Shown here: positions 50,836-60,779 of the stretch, piece by piece
Layout: each line of letters begins with the position of its first letter
How positions within the stretch are numbered: the first letter of the stretch is position 1
Assembly: GCA_037074615.1 (NCBI GenBank)
Contig: CM073558.1
Coordinates: 1,603,501-1,667,500, forward strand
DNA: 64,000 bases
Source of the DNA: Leucaena leucocephala
Lineage: Eukaryota > Streptophyta > Magnoliopsida > Fabales > Fabaceae
Direction: 5' to 3'
The notes under the pieces: model-generated
Seen by the model: the letters and a program-made list of their open reading frames with translations, nothing else
Told to the model about the DNA's origin: nothing
The model's database searches: none
Made by a program: the position numbers and the translations under genes

Positions 50836-53145
50836 TAGTACGAGAGCTAATCTGGACGCCGTAGATTTTATGCAAACATGGTTTCTTTTTTAGGCTTTTC
50901 GGTCAACGAATGGTTTGCCTTTAGGGTTGCGGTAGTAGGTACGAAGAGGTTGAATCTTGTTGGATGGGGGCCTTCATATTCTGTCGATGCAAGAAGAAAA
51001 AACAAAAGCTGTTCTAAGGAGTTTAGAATTTTAAATAAATAAGAATAAGAAGTAAATAAATAACTTATATTAGTGTGCGTAATCAAAATTATCCTTCAAA
51101 GGACTTGACCAATATTTCTAAGAATGCTTTTTTTCTTCTTTAATCGTGTCTTATGGTCATTCCATTGACCTAATGGACAAACCAAGTTTATCAAAATCTC
51201 ATCATCTCTTAAATACAATCGCAGCAGCAGGGCCCATTCTTAACTAACATCCCAAAGATCCCTCTTTATTTCCATTTTATTCCTTTTTGAAAATAACTAA
51301 ATAGATGCTAAGATTAAGTTGCATTATCTTAAAATATTTTTTTAGTAATATCTTATATTTTAAAATAATTTTTAGTATACCTAGTATCTAAAATATTTTT
51401 TTAAAATAAGATTCAACATCTTAAAGTAATTTTTGATATAATTTTTTTATCATGATATTTTTTAGTAGCAATGAGCACTCTAAACTATTTTTTTTCTCTT
51501 TTATAAATTTTTACATGGAAGGGTGCTCATTGCTATGGAGAAAATATTATGGCAAAATTGCACTAAAATTATTTTAAAATATTGAGTGTCTTGAAAAAAA
51601 AATATTTTAGAGTGTTTAATTTATAAAAAAATATTTTAGAATATTGAATGCTAATAAAATAATATTTTAGTAAATCAAATGTAACTCAACTCTTTAAATA
51701 TACTTATTATCACTTAAGTAATGGGGGCTTAAGATTCAATTTTAATTTGTTATGAGCGAAATATACTTCCTATGTCTGAAAACCAAAAAGAAAAAGAACA
51801 GAAAAATATCGCAGTCTTCCTTGCTATATTATATATTTATATTCTATCTCATAAAGAGGACGCGAGTTCGATTCCTGCTACTATCATCATCGCTCATTTG
51901 ATAAGTGATATCTTAAGTCCCTATAAACGCTCTCTGAACTCTGAGGCTATACCCTTACCTCGGTGATATACTGGTATCAAATTTATCTATTTTTTTTATA
52001 AAAAAAATATTATAAACTTAGACTGGAATTTATGACATTCTGTTGTTCAAAGAGACATAGATAGGCAAGGACCACTTATTTATTTTTGGAGTAAAAAGGG
52101 TAAAAAGGAAGTTAACTGTTTGACTCTCTAAACATGCTTATTAGGTGTATGTGGGATAATTTTAGTACCATGTCAGGTTAAAACAGGTTGAACATCTTCA
52201 TCCTATTCATAAATCCAGTTTATTTCTATCTACTACAGCATGATCATGAGTCAACATCTTCCATAAAAGAATAAACACGTAAATACATTCAAATGAATGG
52301 AATGAAAAAAAAATTAATGCAATGTTTAGTTAATATTCTTTTGTATCATTCCTTTTTAATGCATGAATGTACAGGTGCTACAGTAGAGGGTTCAATCATT
52401 TTAATTTTATTTTTACTTTTACTTTTTTATCTATATTTTATTTTGTGTCATTTTAATGACTGAGCAAATTAAATTTTGAAGCCTTAATGGTACCTCCTTA
52501 CAAGTAACACATGGGCACTCAGCTTGAAAACCAGAAACAGCTAAGCAGATGCAGACAGCATTATACCTAAGGAACATAGTTAATAAATCTTGGTCACTAT
52601 CATGAGTTGTTTCAACCTCCCTTTTGCTTCAATGATGCAATTCAACTAAAGTAAGAAAACTCTCTTTTTAATCATCAAAATGGGGGAAACAGTCCCATTT
52701 GAAACAGACGAATAAGAATGAAATTTCAAATTAAAAAACATGATGTCATGAATGAGATTGAGAACTTTAAAAAAGAGAAGCAATGAATCCATGGATTACG
52801 GCAGAGATTAGGAACAAAGTGATGTGAAGTATAGACCAATTCTCCAAGTCTTCGCTACCCAGTGACGTAATTTCCAAACCCCTTAACTTTAAGCAAACAA
52901 CCAAATGTCACTTCATAAAGTGTAATATACTGCCAAATCTCATTACACTCCTTTTGTGTTAAAAGTTATAATGTACTTTCTTTAATTTACTTTTTATAAA
53001 GAATATTTCTTATACAGCATGCATATTACCAACTACTAATTTATGAAGAAGTGTTTGGAATATCTTATCTTCATGTTAAATACCACATCTACTTCAGGCA
53101 TTTTGGAGTGATAAATGACAACGTTAATGTATGTGTGTGATATAC

Positions 53146-53808
53146 TAGGGGTGGGCAGGATTGGGATAAATCTGTCCTGGTCTCATCCTCGAGATAAGAT
53201 ATGGGACGCAATGTCCTGTCCTATCCTGAATATATCCCGGTCCCTTTTGGGATCAGGACGGGTTCGAGAATTCTCGAACCTAATTTAAAAGAAAAAATAA
53301 ATTATTAGATATTTTATATATATCATATCTATTAGTAACATATAATTAAAACACAAAAAATAATAGAAGAAATTAAATTATCTTTATTATAATTAGCAAC
53401 TTAAAATAATAAATACCATTAATTATACTACAAATACTATTACTTTTTCAATTTTTTCACTTTACTAACTGAAGTTACTGTTTCATCTGTAAAGAAATAA
53501 ATACATATAAAGAAGAAAAAATACAATCATCTAATAAATAATATGATATAATCAATACCATTTTTTATTTTTATTTTTTATAAAAAATAAATAAAATAAA
53601 AATATTTTTTATTTTTAAAAAAAAATATTTGGGACGGGGCGGAAATCACGATGGCCAGACTGAAACTCGTCTCGCCCCGACTCGACCCTCTTCCCTATCC
53701 CATTCTGGGATATCCCGTCTTGACTCTTCATGAGACAAGACGGACCCATCCCGAATTATTTAGGACTGGATTGGGATAATTTGGGATAGGAAAAAATGAA
53801 CACCACTG
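53146..53808. mobile_element. Non-autonomous hAT-like element
   Basis: A 663-bp element with short terminal inverted repeats: the left end is TAGGGGTGGGCA, and the right end on the minus strand is CAGTGGTGTTCA (8 of 12 identical). It is flanked by 8-bp target duplications with one mismatch, TGATATAC at 53138-53145 and TGACATAC at 53809-53816. Subterminal regions are relatively GC-rich with repeated TCCTGTCC and GGGATA-like motifs on both sides (53150-53280, 53634-53790), while the centre is AT-rich and non-coding. No transposase frame is present. Confidence 0.8.
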
Positions 53809-54276
53809 TGACATACATATTAAATGAAGGGAAATGAGCCCCTACGTGCCATACTGCAACTAAAATCTGCCTAGAGGCCAATAATTACGAAGAATAGTGA
53901 CAAAATAATATATGTCCGTGTTGTAATGCACGGTGCTCATAATTTGGTGAAGCAATAAAAGTGAGACAAGGACTGTGCCGCATTTCATTGCCTATTTCTT
54001 TTGCCACCGGTAACTCAGCTCAGCAGCATTCTGTCAGGCTACTGTGTCTCATCTTTTCCCCAGCTTCTTCCCTCTTCCCCTCTACTTGCTCACACTTACC
54101 CCCTCACCACCAAAATCCTTCTTGGACCAAACTTGTGTCTTTTTGCAGGCAAAGAGATTCAGCTAAGATCAAGATTTATGCGTCTAGTTTGGTCAAGGTA
54201 AGTGAAAAAACATAGATTTTTTGCTCCATTCTTCTTCACCATTATCAAGTTGTTGCTGGTGTCAGGAAGAAGGAAG
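53809..54276 (+). promoter_or_regulatory. RABA3 upstream region and leader
   Basis: Between the hAT-like element and the start codon. A C/T-rich leader runs from about 54040 to 54190. A short leader intron is likely at 54198-54265 (CAAG|GTAAGTG to GTGTCAG, 68 nt). CCGTGTTGTAATGCACGG at 53917-53934 is an imperfect palindrome, similar to the one near 33995. Confidence 0.5.
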
Positions 54277-55492
54277 ATGAACCAGGAAATGAATGGGGTT
54301 GATGTTGAAAGGTTTCAGGAGAATGGGTATGAGAAAATAGACTATGTGTTTAAGGTGGTAGTGATCGGGGACTCTGCTGTGGGCAAGACCCAAATACTCT
54401 CAAGGTTTGCAAAGAATGAGTTCTGCTTTGACTCAAAGTCCACCATTGGTGTCGAGTTTCAGACTAGGACTGTCACCATCAATGGCAAAGTCATCAAAGC
54501 TCAGATCTGGGACACGGCAGGCCAGGAAAGGTTCATCTCCCTTCTCTCTCCCTCTGTCTCTCTCTCTCAATCCCTCTTACTTCCGAGTTTCCCAGATAGT
54601 AACAACTAGATGATTATTATATTCAAGCAATTTAATACCAAATTGACCTTGGATTTTTAGATGCATTTTATCAAAATCATACATGCTGTTCACTGAACTC
54701 CTAGTATTTGAACTTTCTTTCCAGAGTTGCATTGTAATAGTGCCAACTGGAGGATTATATTGTATTCAAGCAATGTAACGCCAGATAGAACCTTAGACTT
54801 CAGGGGCATTTTATCAAACACAAGCTGTTCTCTGAACTCTCTCTATTTAAATTTCCCTTCCTCAGAGTTACTTTTGCTTTCTATTACTCCAGTAAGAGAT
54901 TTATCTATTTTATATACAATATCTGTCGCCTTATCCACAGATCACGCCCATCATCTACATAGATAAATTATGTAAAACTTCAAACTGAGTAGGATCTAGC
55001 ATTGAAATTGCAAAGTTTCCTGGTGATGATAGGTACAGGGCAGTGACAAGTGCATACTACAGAGGAGCATTAGGGGCAATGCTGGTGTACGACATAACCA
55101 AACGGCAGTCGTTTGATCACGTAGCGAGGTGGGTGGAGGAGTTACGAGCACACGCAGATAACTCGATAGTGATAATGCTAATAGGGAACAAAGCAGACCT
55201 GGTGGATCTGAGGGCAGTGTCGACGGAGGACGCTGTGGAGTTCGCGGAGGATCAGGGCCTCTCCTTCTCGGAGACTTCGGCTCTCAGTGGGGAGAACGTA
55301 GAATCTGCGTTCTTCAAATTGATGGAAGTGATCAACGGGGTTGTGTCGAAGAAATCACTGGAATGTACGAATGGAAACGGTAATCATGGTGATCATAGTG
55401 CAGCCACACTAAAGGGGTCCAAGCTTGATGTAATTTCGGGTCCTGAAATGGAAATTAGTGAGATGAAGAAGTTATCTTCATGTTCGTGTTGA
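54277..55492 (+). CDS. RABA3: Rab GTPase, RABA3 (Rab11 family)
   Basis: Small GTPase of the trans-Golgi/recycling route that controls secretory traffic to the plasma membrane and growing wall. Exons 54277-54530 and 55033-55492 give 237 residues, the length I recall for AtRABA3. G1 GDSAVGKT is at 31-38, the switch I threonine is T56, G3 WDTAGQ is at 78-83, G4 NKAD at 137-140 and G5 ETSA at 165-168. It ends SSCSC, a CxC double geranylgeranylation site. The MNQEMNG start, EKIDYVFKVVVIGDSAVGKTQ and the ISGPEMEIS tail single out RABA3 from RABA1/2/4/5. The intron splits the codon after GQE, the usual position in RABA genes. The frame is open upstream of the ATG, but that part contains the probable leader intron. 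Confidence 0.95.
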
Positions 55493-58400
55493 ATGTTGAT
55501 GGACAGTGAAAAATCTACTTGTATTCTTTTTCTCCCAAAATTCGTCTGTGCAGCTATCATCCTCACGAGTGTACCCTGCTTCCTCATTTGAGGTATTGCT
55601 CTCCATGCTTAGAATTTAAGAGCAGTTACTCTTATCAGCAAACATGGCTTTCTAGTTGGAGACGAAAATATAGGGTTAAATAGTAACTCCGCTGCTAATT
55701 ATAATTATAATATTTAGTTTTTTTACATGATAAAGAGACTAAATAAATTAAATAATTATAATTAATATAATAGTTAATTGATTAATTTAAATAGATTGAA
55801 GAGTATATAATATAAATTTATCTTGAGGATTATATTTAGCATAACTAAATAGTTTATTTAATTAGTTTAATCTACTTAAAAAATTAATTAATTTTTATAA
55901 TTAAAATAAAAATGAATACTTATTGTTGACAGTTGAAGTTATTTATTTCTGTTCTAGCTAGTCGATTTTTTTATAGATTAAAAAATTAAATAAATCAGTT
56001 AAATATAACTAATATTAGGATTAAAAGATTAGTTTAGATAGATTAAAAAATATATAATATAAATTTATTAGATTAAAAAATATATAATATAAATTTATTT
56101 TAAGTGATTATATTTGATCATAATTAATTAATTTATTTGACTTTTTAAATCTATCTAAAAAAATAACTAATTTTTATAATTAGGGTCACAAACATGCATT
56201 AGTTTTGTTTTTTTTTTTTTTGCTACAAATGAGGGACTAACCAAAATACAAGAGAGAGAGACTAAGTTAGAGGAAACAATTCCTAATTTTTGATTAGCAA
56301 CTAATGCCTCCAAATAAAAGGATAAGTTTTTTTTAAAAAAGAAGAAGAAGTAGATAAGCCTTCTATAACTAACACATCAAATACTTAGTTATATTTCCTT
56401 AAAATATATTTTATTTCAACCTCCTTTCATAATGAGTGAATTTATATCATAAAAAAACTACACATTTGATTGATATTCATATATTGTATAAAGAGAACAA
56501 TACTATTTATATCTGACTCTAATATAACTTTTTTTTTTTAATTCATAGCCCATACGAATGATAGGCTCATAAAAATAACTCACTGTTCAATTTTAATAAT
56601 AATATAATAGAATGTGTAAAACTCACAATCAAATTTTCATCCGAATCCTAAATAAGACTTAGTTACCGCCGCATTTGTGACGCCCTGTACTGTATAACAT
56701 TTAGCTCGTTTTATTAGCACAGGAATCCACATTTCTTTTTTTACGAACCCTCTATCCTGCAATTGGGCTGGAATTAGTGTGTTCTTGGAAAATCCTCTGT
56801 GTGATTTGATCCTAAAAATAAAGCCCCTTCTTTCTAGCAAAGAAAGAAAAAGCCCCTTCTAAAAGGTTTTTAGTCTTGAAACATGAGTATAAAGCATCGT
56901 ATCAATTTTCTCAATGACTAATTATTATTTTTAAAATACTCTTTGTTTTCTCAAGCATTACTTTTCTCAATATAAAGATTAATTAAGTGGCAGATGAATT
57001 ATAAGCAATTAGAATTTTTTTATGCATTTTAATCATTTTAATATATATATATTGCCCCTCTCCTGAGGGACAAACAAACAAAGGCATGTTTCAAATAATT
57101 GATTTGATTTACGAGCTTGTTGCTTTTTTTGACTTATAAATTAACCATTTATCAATTTAACTATTTTTTTATTATAAAATTTTTTAAGTAAATTTAATAC
57201 CAATTTTTTATTAAAGCTAAAATATAACTTTAGAGTTTAGAGAACATTTACATAAAATTTATAAAATTGTCTACTAAATAAACTCTTACAACAATAACAT
57301 TAAGCAAACTCACATTTTTATAAATTACGAATATATTTTTTACTATATCTATCAACTCTTATTAGTCTTTTTGGTACAACTAACTTTTGTTGGCAATTCA
57401 ACTAACTATTTTTTTTTTTGTTGCAAAAATTTTAAAAAATGGGTTGAACTTATTCACTATCCAAGGGCAAGGTGAAATATCTTTTTCTTCTAGGCGATAC
57501 CAATATTGGGTAGGCAAATCGTCTATTATCCTCAGATATAAACTTAGGTACTTATGAACTAATATACCTTTCTAAACATCGTGACTATAACTATAACAAA
57601 GTAATAATTTATAGGGATCAAACACACTTTAAATATTTATATGTTTTATCCCTTCTATGATTGAACTATGGGTAACTCCACTAACTTTTGTGGTCAAAAT
57701 TATGCCATTTTTTTTATTGTCCACCCAATTCACTAGAGCTTTGCCTTAACTATATCCAGATCTGACCAGCGTCGCACACCTGGCTATAGTGGGTAAGTCT
57801 TTCAACGGAAATTTTTTTCATACGCCAAGGCTCGAACTCGATACCCCGCTTAAACGATACTAAGCCATTTACCACTCGGACCAATATTCATTGGTGAAAT
57901 TATGGCATTATGCCATTTTTTTTGTTACCTACCCGGTCCACAGGAGCTTTGCCCTGACTATATTTAGATCCGACCTGCATCGTGCATCTGGTTATAGTGG
58001 GTGAGTCTTCCAACGGGAATTTTCTGCATATATCAAGGTTCAAACTCAAAACCCCATTTAAATAATATCGAGTCACTTACTATTTAGATTAACCCCGTTG
58101 GTAAAATTATGCCATTTTGATAACATTTTCAATCGGACCCGTTCCAGGAAGAAGGATTGGGCCCAAATGACAAGATATAGGCCCTTATCCCATATGTAAG
58201 TGGTATGTGGTCATATATAATTGCCTGAAATGATGTGTATTAGGCTTCACTCTAATTTGCTGACCAAAACTAAAATCAAAATGGTATATTTTATTAATGG
58301 AGTTATGTATAGTAAAACATGCTAATTTTTATAATTTGGTGAACCATAATTCAAATTTATATCAGGAGATATGTCTATATTTAATGATCAATAATACTTT

Positions 58401-59075
58401 AAATATTACTTTCAATAGGAAGATACTTATATTTAACAAAAAAAATTGTTTATTCTCCTTTGTAGTAATTTTAATTTAAGAAATAAATTATAATATATAT
58501 ATATTAAATTTTAAGTAAGCTTCATGGATATTTGAAAAACAGAATGTATCCATTAAATTAACCTATTTTTTAAAAAAGAAAATCAAATCAATTTCCTCAT
58601 AGTTCACTGGATATGATTTGATGAATTTGCCTTGACTTATAAAATGCATCAGATAGATGGATTGTTTTACCAAATGCAATTCAATCAATGAGATGCTTTC
58701 TTCTTTTGGTACATGATGAGAGGTGCTTTGAAATGGAAGGAAAAGAAATTTGGAGAAAAAAAAGTAATAAAAGGTATAAAATCTTATGCAGTTGTTTCCT
58801 TTGGCCAATCAATCTAACCCTTTTTGCTAAATACACATATTCAATTACATTTCCCCTTCTAAACGTTTGAATCTAAATCCCTCCTAAAAGTGACAAATGA
58901 AAAATCTTGCAACCCCAACCAATCAAATGTTCAAATATTGGTGTTCTGTACAGAAAGCCCATTTTGGCCCTTTCCATTTTTCATCCAACATGTACAATTC
59001 TCCACTAACACGTGTAACACTATAGCCTATCATCGCCCTGACCTCGGACTCACACCCACCATCGTACGACTGAGA
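55493..59075. other. Intergenic with SINE-like dimer
   Basis: No supported gene. AT-rich, with a duplicated TATATAATATAAATTTAT unit near 56043-56100, a third copy of the 27.1/47.5 kb repeat on the minus strand (about 57470-57600), and the tandem SINE-like dimer at 57696-58118. The right end, 58900-59075, is 3' flank of the AAA ATPase gene. Confidence 0.55.
57696..58118 (-). mobile_element. Tandem pair of tRNA-derived SINE-like elements
   Basis: Two head-to-tail copies with a 208-bp period, reading on the minus strand. Each has a box A-like CCGAGTGGTAAATGG (clear in the copy nearer 57900), a box B-like GAGTTCGAGCC or GAGTTTGAACC, then a shared body (GACTCACCCACTATA, GGCAAAGCTC). The sequence AAATTATGCCATTTT occurs three times: before, between and after the copies (57697-57711, 57897-57920 in an expanded form, 58104-58118). 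That is the pattern expected of one target duplication plus a tandem duplication or second insertion. Confidence 0.65.
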
Positions 59076-60542
59076 TTACGCGTTGCTCTTTATTCTGAAC
59101 AAACCGTACAGTTTCCGTAAATCTCTCACCGTCGGGAGACCCTCTCTATACGGAGAAGACTGAGCACCCGGTTGTTCCAATTCCTCGGCGTCGTTGCTCT
59201 CCCCCGATCGCCGCCCGATCTTCCCGCTTCCCCTCCTATCGCCGTCCGTTTGCAGCGCGTTGATCACCGACTTAATGGCCCGACTGGGTGAGGTCCGGTT
59301 TGCTATCATTAACTCGCCTATCTCGGCGGGGCTCAAACTCGCCCCGTTTTCAAAAATCTCTTGAACCTGCGGGAACAGCTTGTGGTCCTTCACACCGAGA
59401 TAGCTACTCGCAAGCGTCTTGAATGATGCAAAATCACAAAGCGGGAAATGGATATGGACGTCGACCCGACTCGGTCGGAGTAGGTTCGGGTCGATTTGAT
59501 CCTTACTGGTCATTGTGAAAACCATGACTCTCTCCTCTGCGCAGCACGAGTTCAAAATCCCGTCCATGAAGTTCAATACTCCCGACAAACTCACGCCCGT
59601 TGATTTCTTCTCCGTCAGGAACCGATCGAGGTCTTCGATTACGATGATCGATTTCGGCGTCGTTTCCAGCAGCAGCAGCTTCAAATCGGAATCTCCAGGG
59701 ATGTTTGAAAGGTCGATATCGTATACGTCGTAATTGAGGAAATTGGCCATGGCAGCGACGAAGCTCGATTTTCTGGTGCCGGATGGTCCGTACAAAAGGA
59801 AGCTCCGTTTCCATACCCGACCCAATCGTTGGTAGTACTGTTTCGCTTTGAGGAAAGATTCGAGGTCGGATTTTATCTTGTTCTTCAGATCGTTTTCCAT
59901 GGCGATGGTATCCAAGGTTGATGGATGCGTGAACGGAACGGATCTCCACCCGACGTTCCCTTCTCCGCCTATGGACTGGGCGCCGGCATTAATGTACAGG
60001 TTCAAATCACGTTTTCTTTGTTGCTCTATTTCATCGGCAACGGATTGGATGTGCTGGAGATAAGGCCGGAGAATTCTTCTCTTGTCGGCTTTTCTGATTT
60101 TCAGCACGAACGTTCTGTTTTTCGACTCAGATGTTTGTTCTGCTTCGTGGAACCAGAACACTCTGGCTCCGAGAAATTCGTCGCCGATGGTTTGTTTGGG
60201 GTCGAGGCGGAGAACGATGTCGTTCTGCGTCTTCCCTGACGAAGTGACGAGGTTGGTGAAATCAGAGTCTTCAAGGGAAGGCAGAGAATGCAGATAGAGA
60301 GAGACCTTCTTGTAAAGCTGATTCTCCTTCAAGCTGTCGTTGAGCTCTGGAACTTTGAAGAACTGGTAAACATGAAAGTAGTCCTCAACGGTTCTCCATA
60401 GTTTATTCAGAGTATAGATGAATCCAGTTTTGAACAGAATCACCCGAAGGAAAAAGAAGGCAAGAAAAATCAAAACCATTAGAAGAAGAATGAACCAAAC
60501 TGAGCTGTGAACAATCATTGCGATGATGGAAGACAAAATCAC
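59076..60542 (-). CDS. BCS1-type AAA ATPase, At2g46620-like
   Basis: Intronless, 488 residues. An N-terminal membrane helix (about residues 14-37, VWFILLLMVLIFLAFFFL) precedes the plant AAA-ATPase domain (FHVYQFFKVPE) and the BCS1-like AAA module. Walker B is IIVIEDLD at 299-306, and INALQTDGDRRG lies near the C-terminus. The role of this clade is not established; related AAA proteins sit in mitochondrial or ER membranes and respond to stress. Walker A reads GPSGTRKSS (252-260): the glycine before the lysine is Arg257, where the family has GPSGTGKSS. The later LLRPGRVD motif reads LLRPSRVD (Ser358). Both are single G-to-A codon changes, so ATP binding or hydrolysis may be impaired, though the frame is intact. 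The first ATG is at 60542; a second methionine at codon 9 would shorten only the pre-helix segment. Confidence 0.93.
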   Translation of the reverse strand: MILSSIIAMIVHSSVWFILLLMVLIFLAFFFLRVILFKTGFIYTLNKLWRTVEDYFHVYQFFKVPELNDSLKENQLYKKVSLYLHSLPSLEDSDFTNLVTSSGKTQNDIVLRLDPKQTIGDEFLGARVFWFHEAEQTSESKNRTFVLKIRKADKRRILRPYLQHIQSVADEIEQQRKRDLNLYINAGAQSIGGEGNVGWRSVPFTHPSTLDTIAMENDLKNKIKSDLESFLKAKQYYQRLGRVWKRSFLLYGPSGTRKSSFVAAMANFLNYDVYDIDLSNIPGDSDLKLLLLETTPKSIIVIEDLDRFLTEKKSTGVSLSGVLNFMDGILNSCCAEERVMVFTMTSKDQIDPNLLRPSRVDVHIHFPLCDFASFKTLASSYLGVKDHKLFPQVQEIFENGASLSPAEIGELMIANRTSPSRAIKSVINALQTDGDRRGSGKIGRRSGESNDAEELEQPGAQSSPYREGLPTVRDLRKLYGLFRIKSNA

Positions 60543-60779
60543 AGTCGAGGAAATGGGTAAACTAATGTTAGAGTTTAAGAAAAAATGACTTTCTGGAAAG
60601 CATGGCTTTGAATTTTTTGTGGGAAATCATGTTGGGATGAAACGGAGTTAGAGAAAAACTATAGGAGCAAGTAACAGAGACAAGGGAGTGAGGCTGAAAG
60701 AGAAAGATGTAGAATTGTAGTGAACGGAGAGAGGAGATTTTCCGGCGTGAAATTTTGCAGCAATTTAACAAATTACGAG

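Larger units (their letters stand above)
47191..53137. other. Repeat-rich spacer upstream of RABA3
   Basis: About 6 kb with no supported gene. It holds a dispersed repeat copy (47470-47800), a long perfect hairpin (48359-48426), a SINE-like copy (48930-49125) and a pair of direct repeats (50128-50280 and 50708-50835). The stretch at about 51845-51880 has a B-box-like GCGAGTTCGATTCCTG and may be another SINE remnant. Confidence 0.6.

Noticed and set aside
51772..51966. 64-codon plus frame in the repeat-rich spacer
   Set aside because: The part after 51845 resembles a Pol III-type element with a B box rather than a protein.
59503..60297. Several overlapping frames on both strands within the AAA ATPase
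   Set aside because: The exon is relatively GC-rich, so stops are rare in all frames; only the 488-codon frame shows a conserved protein.
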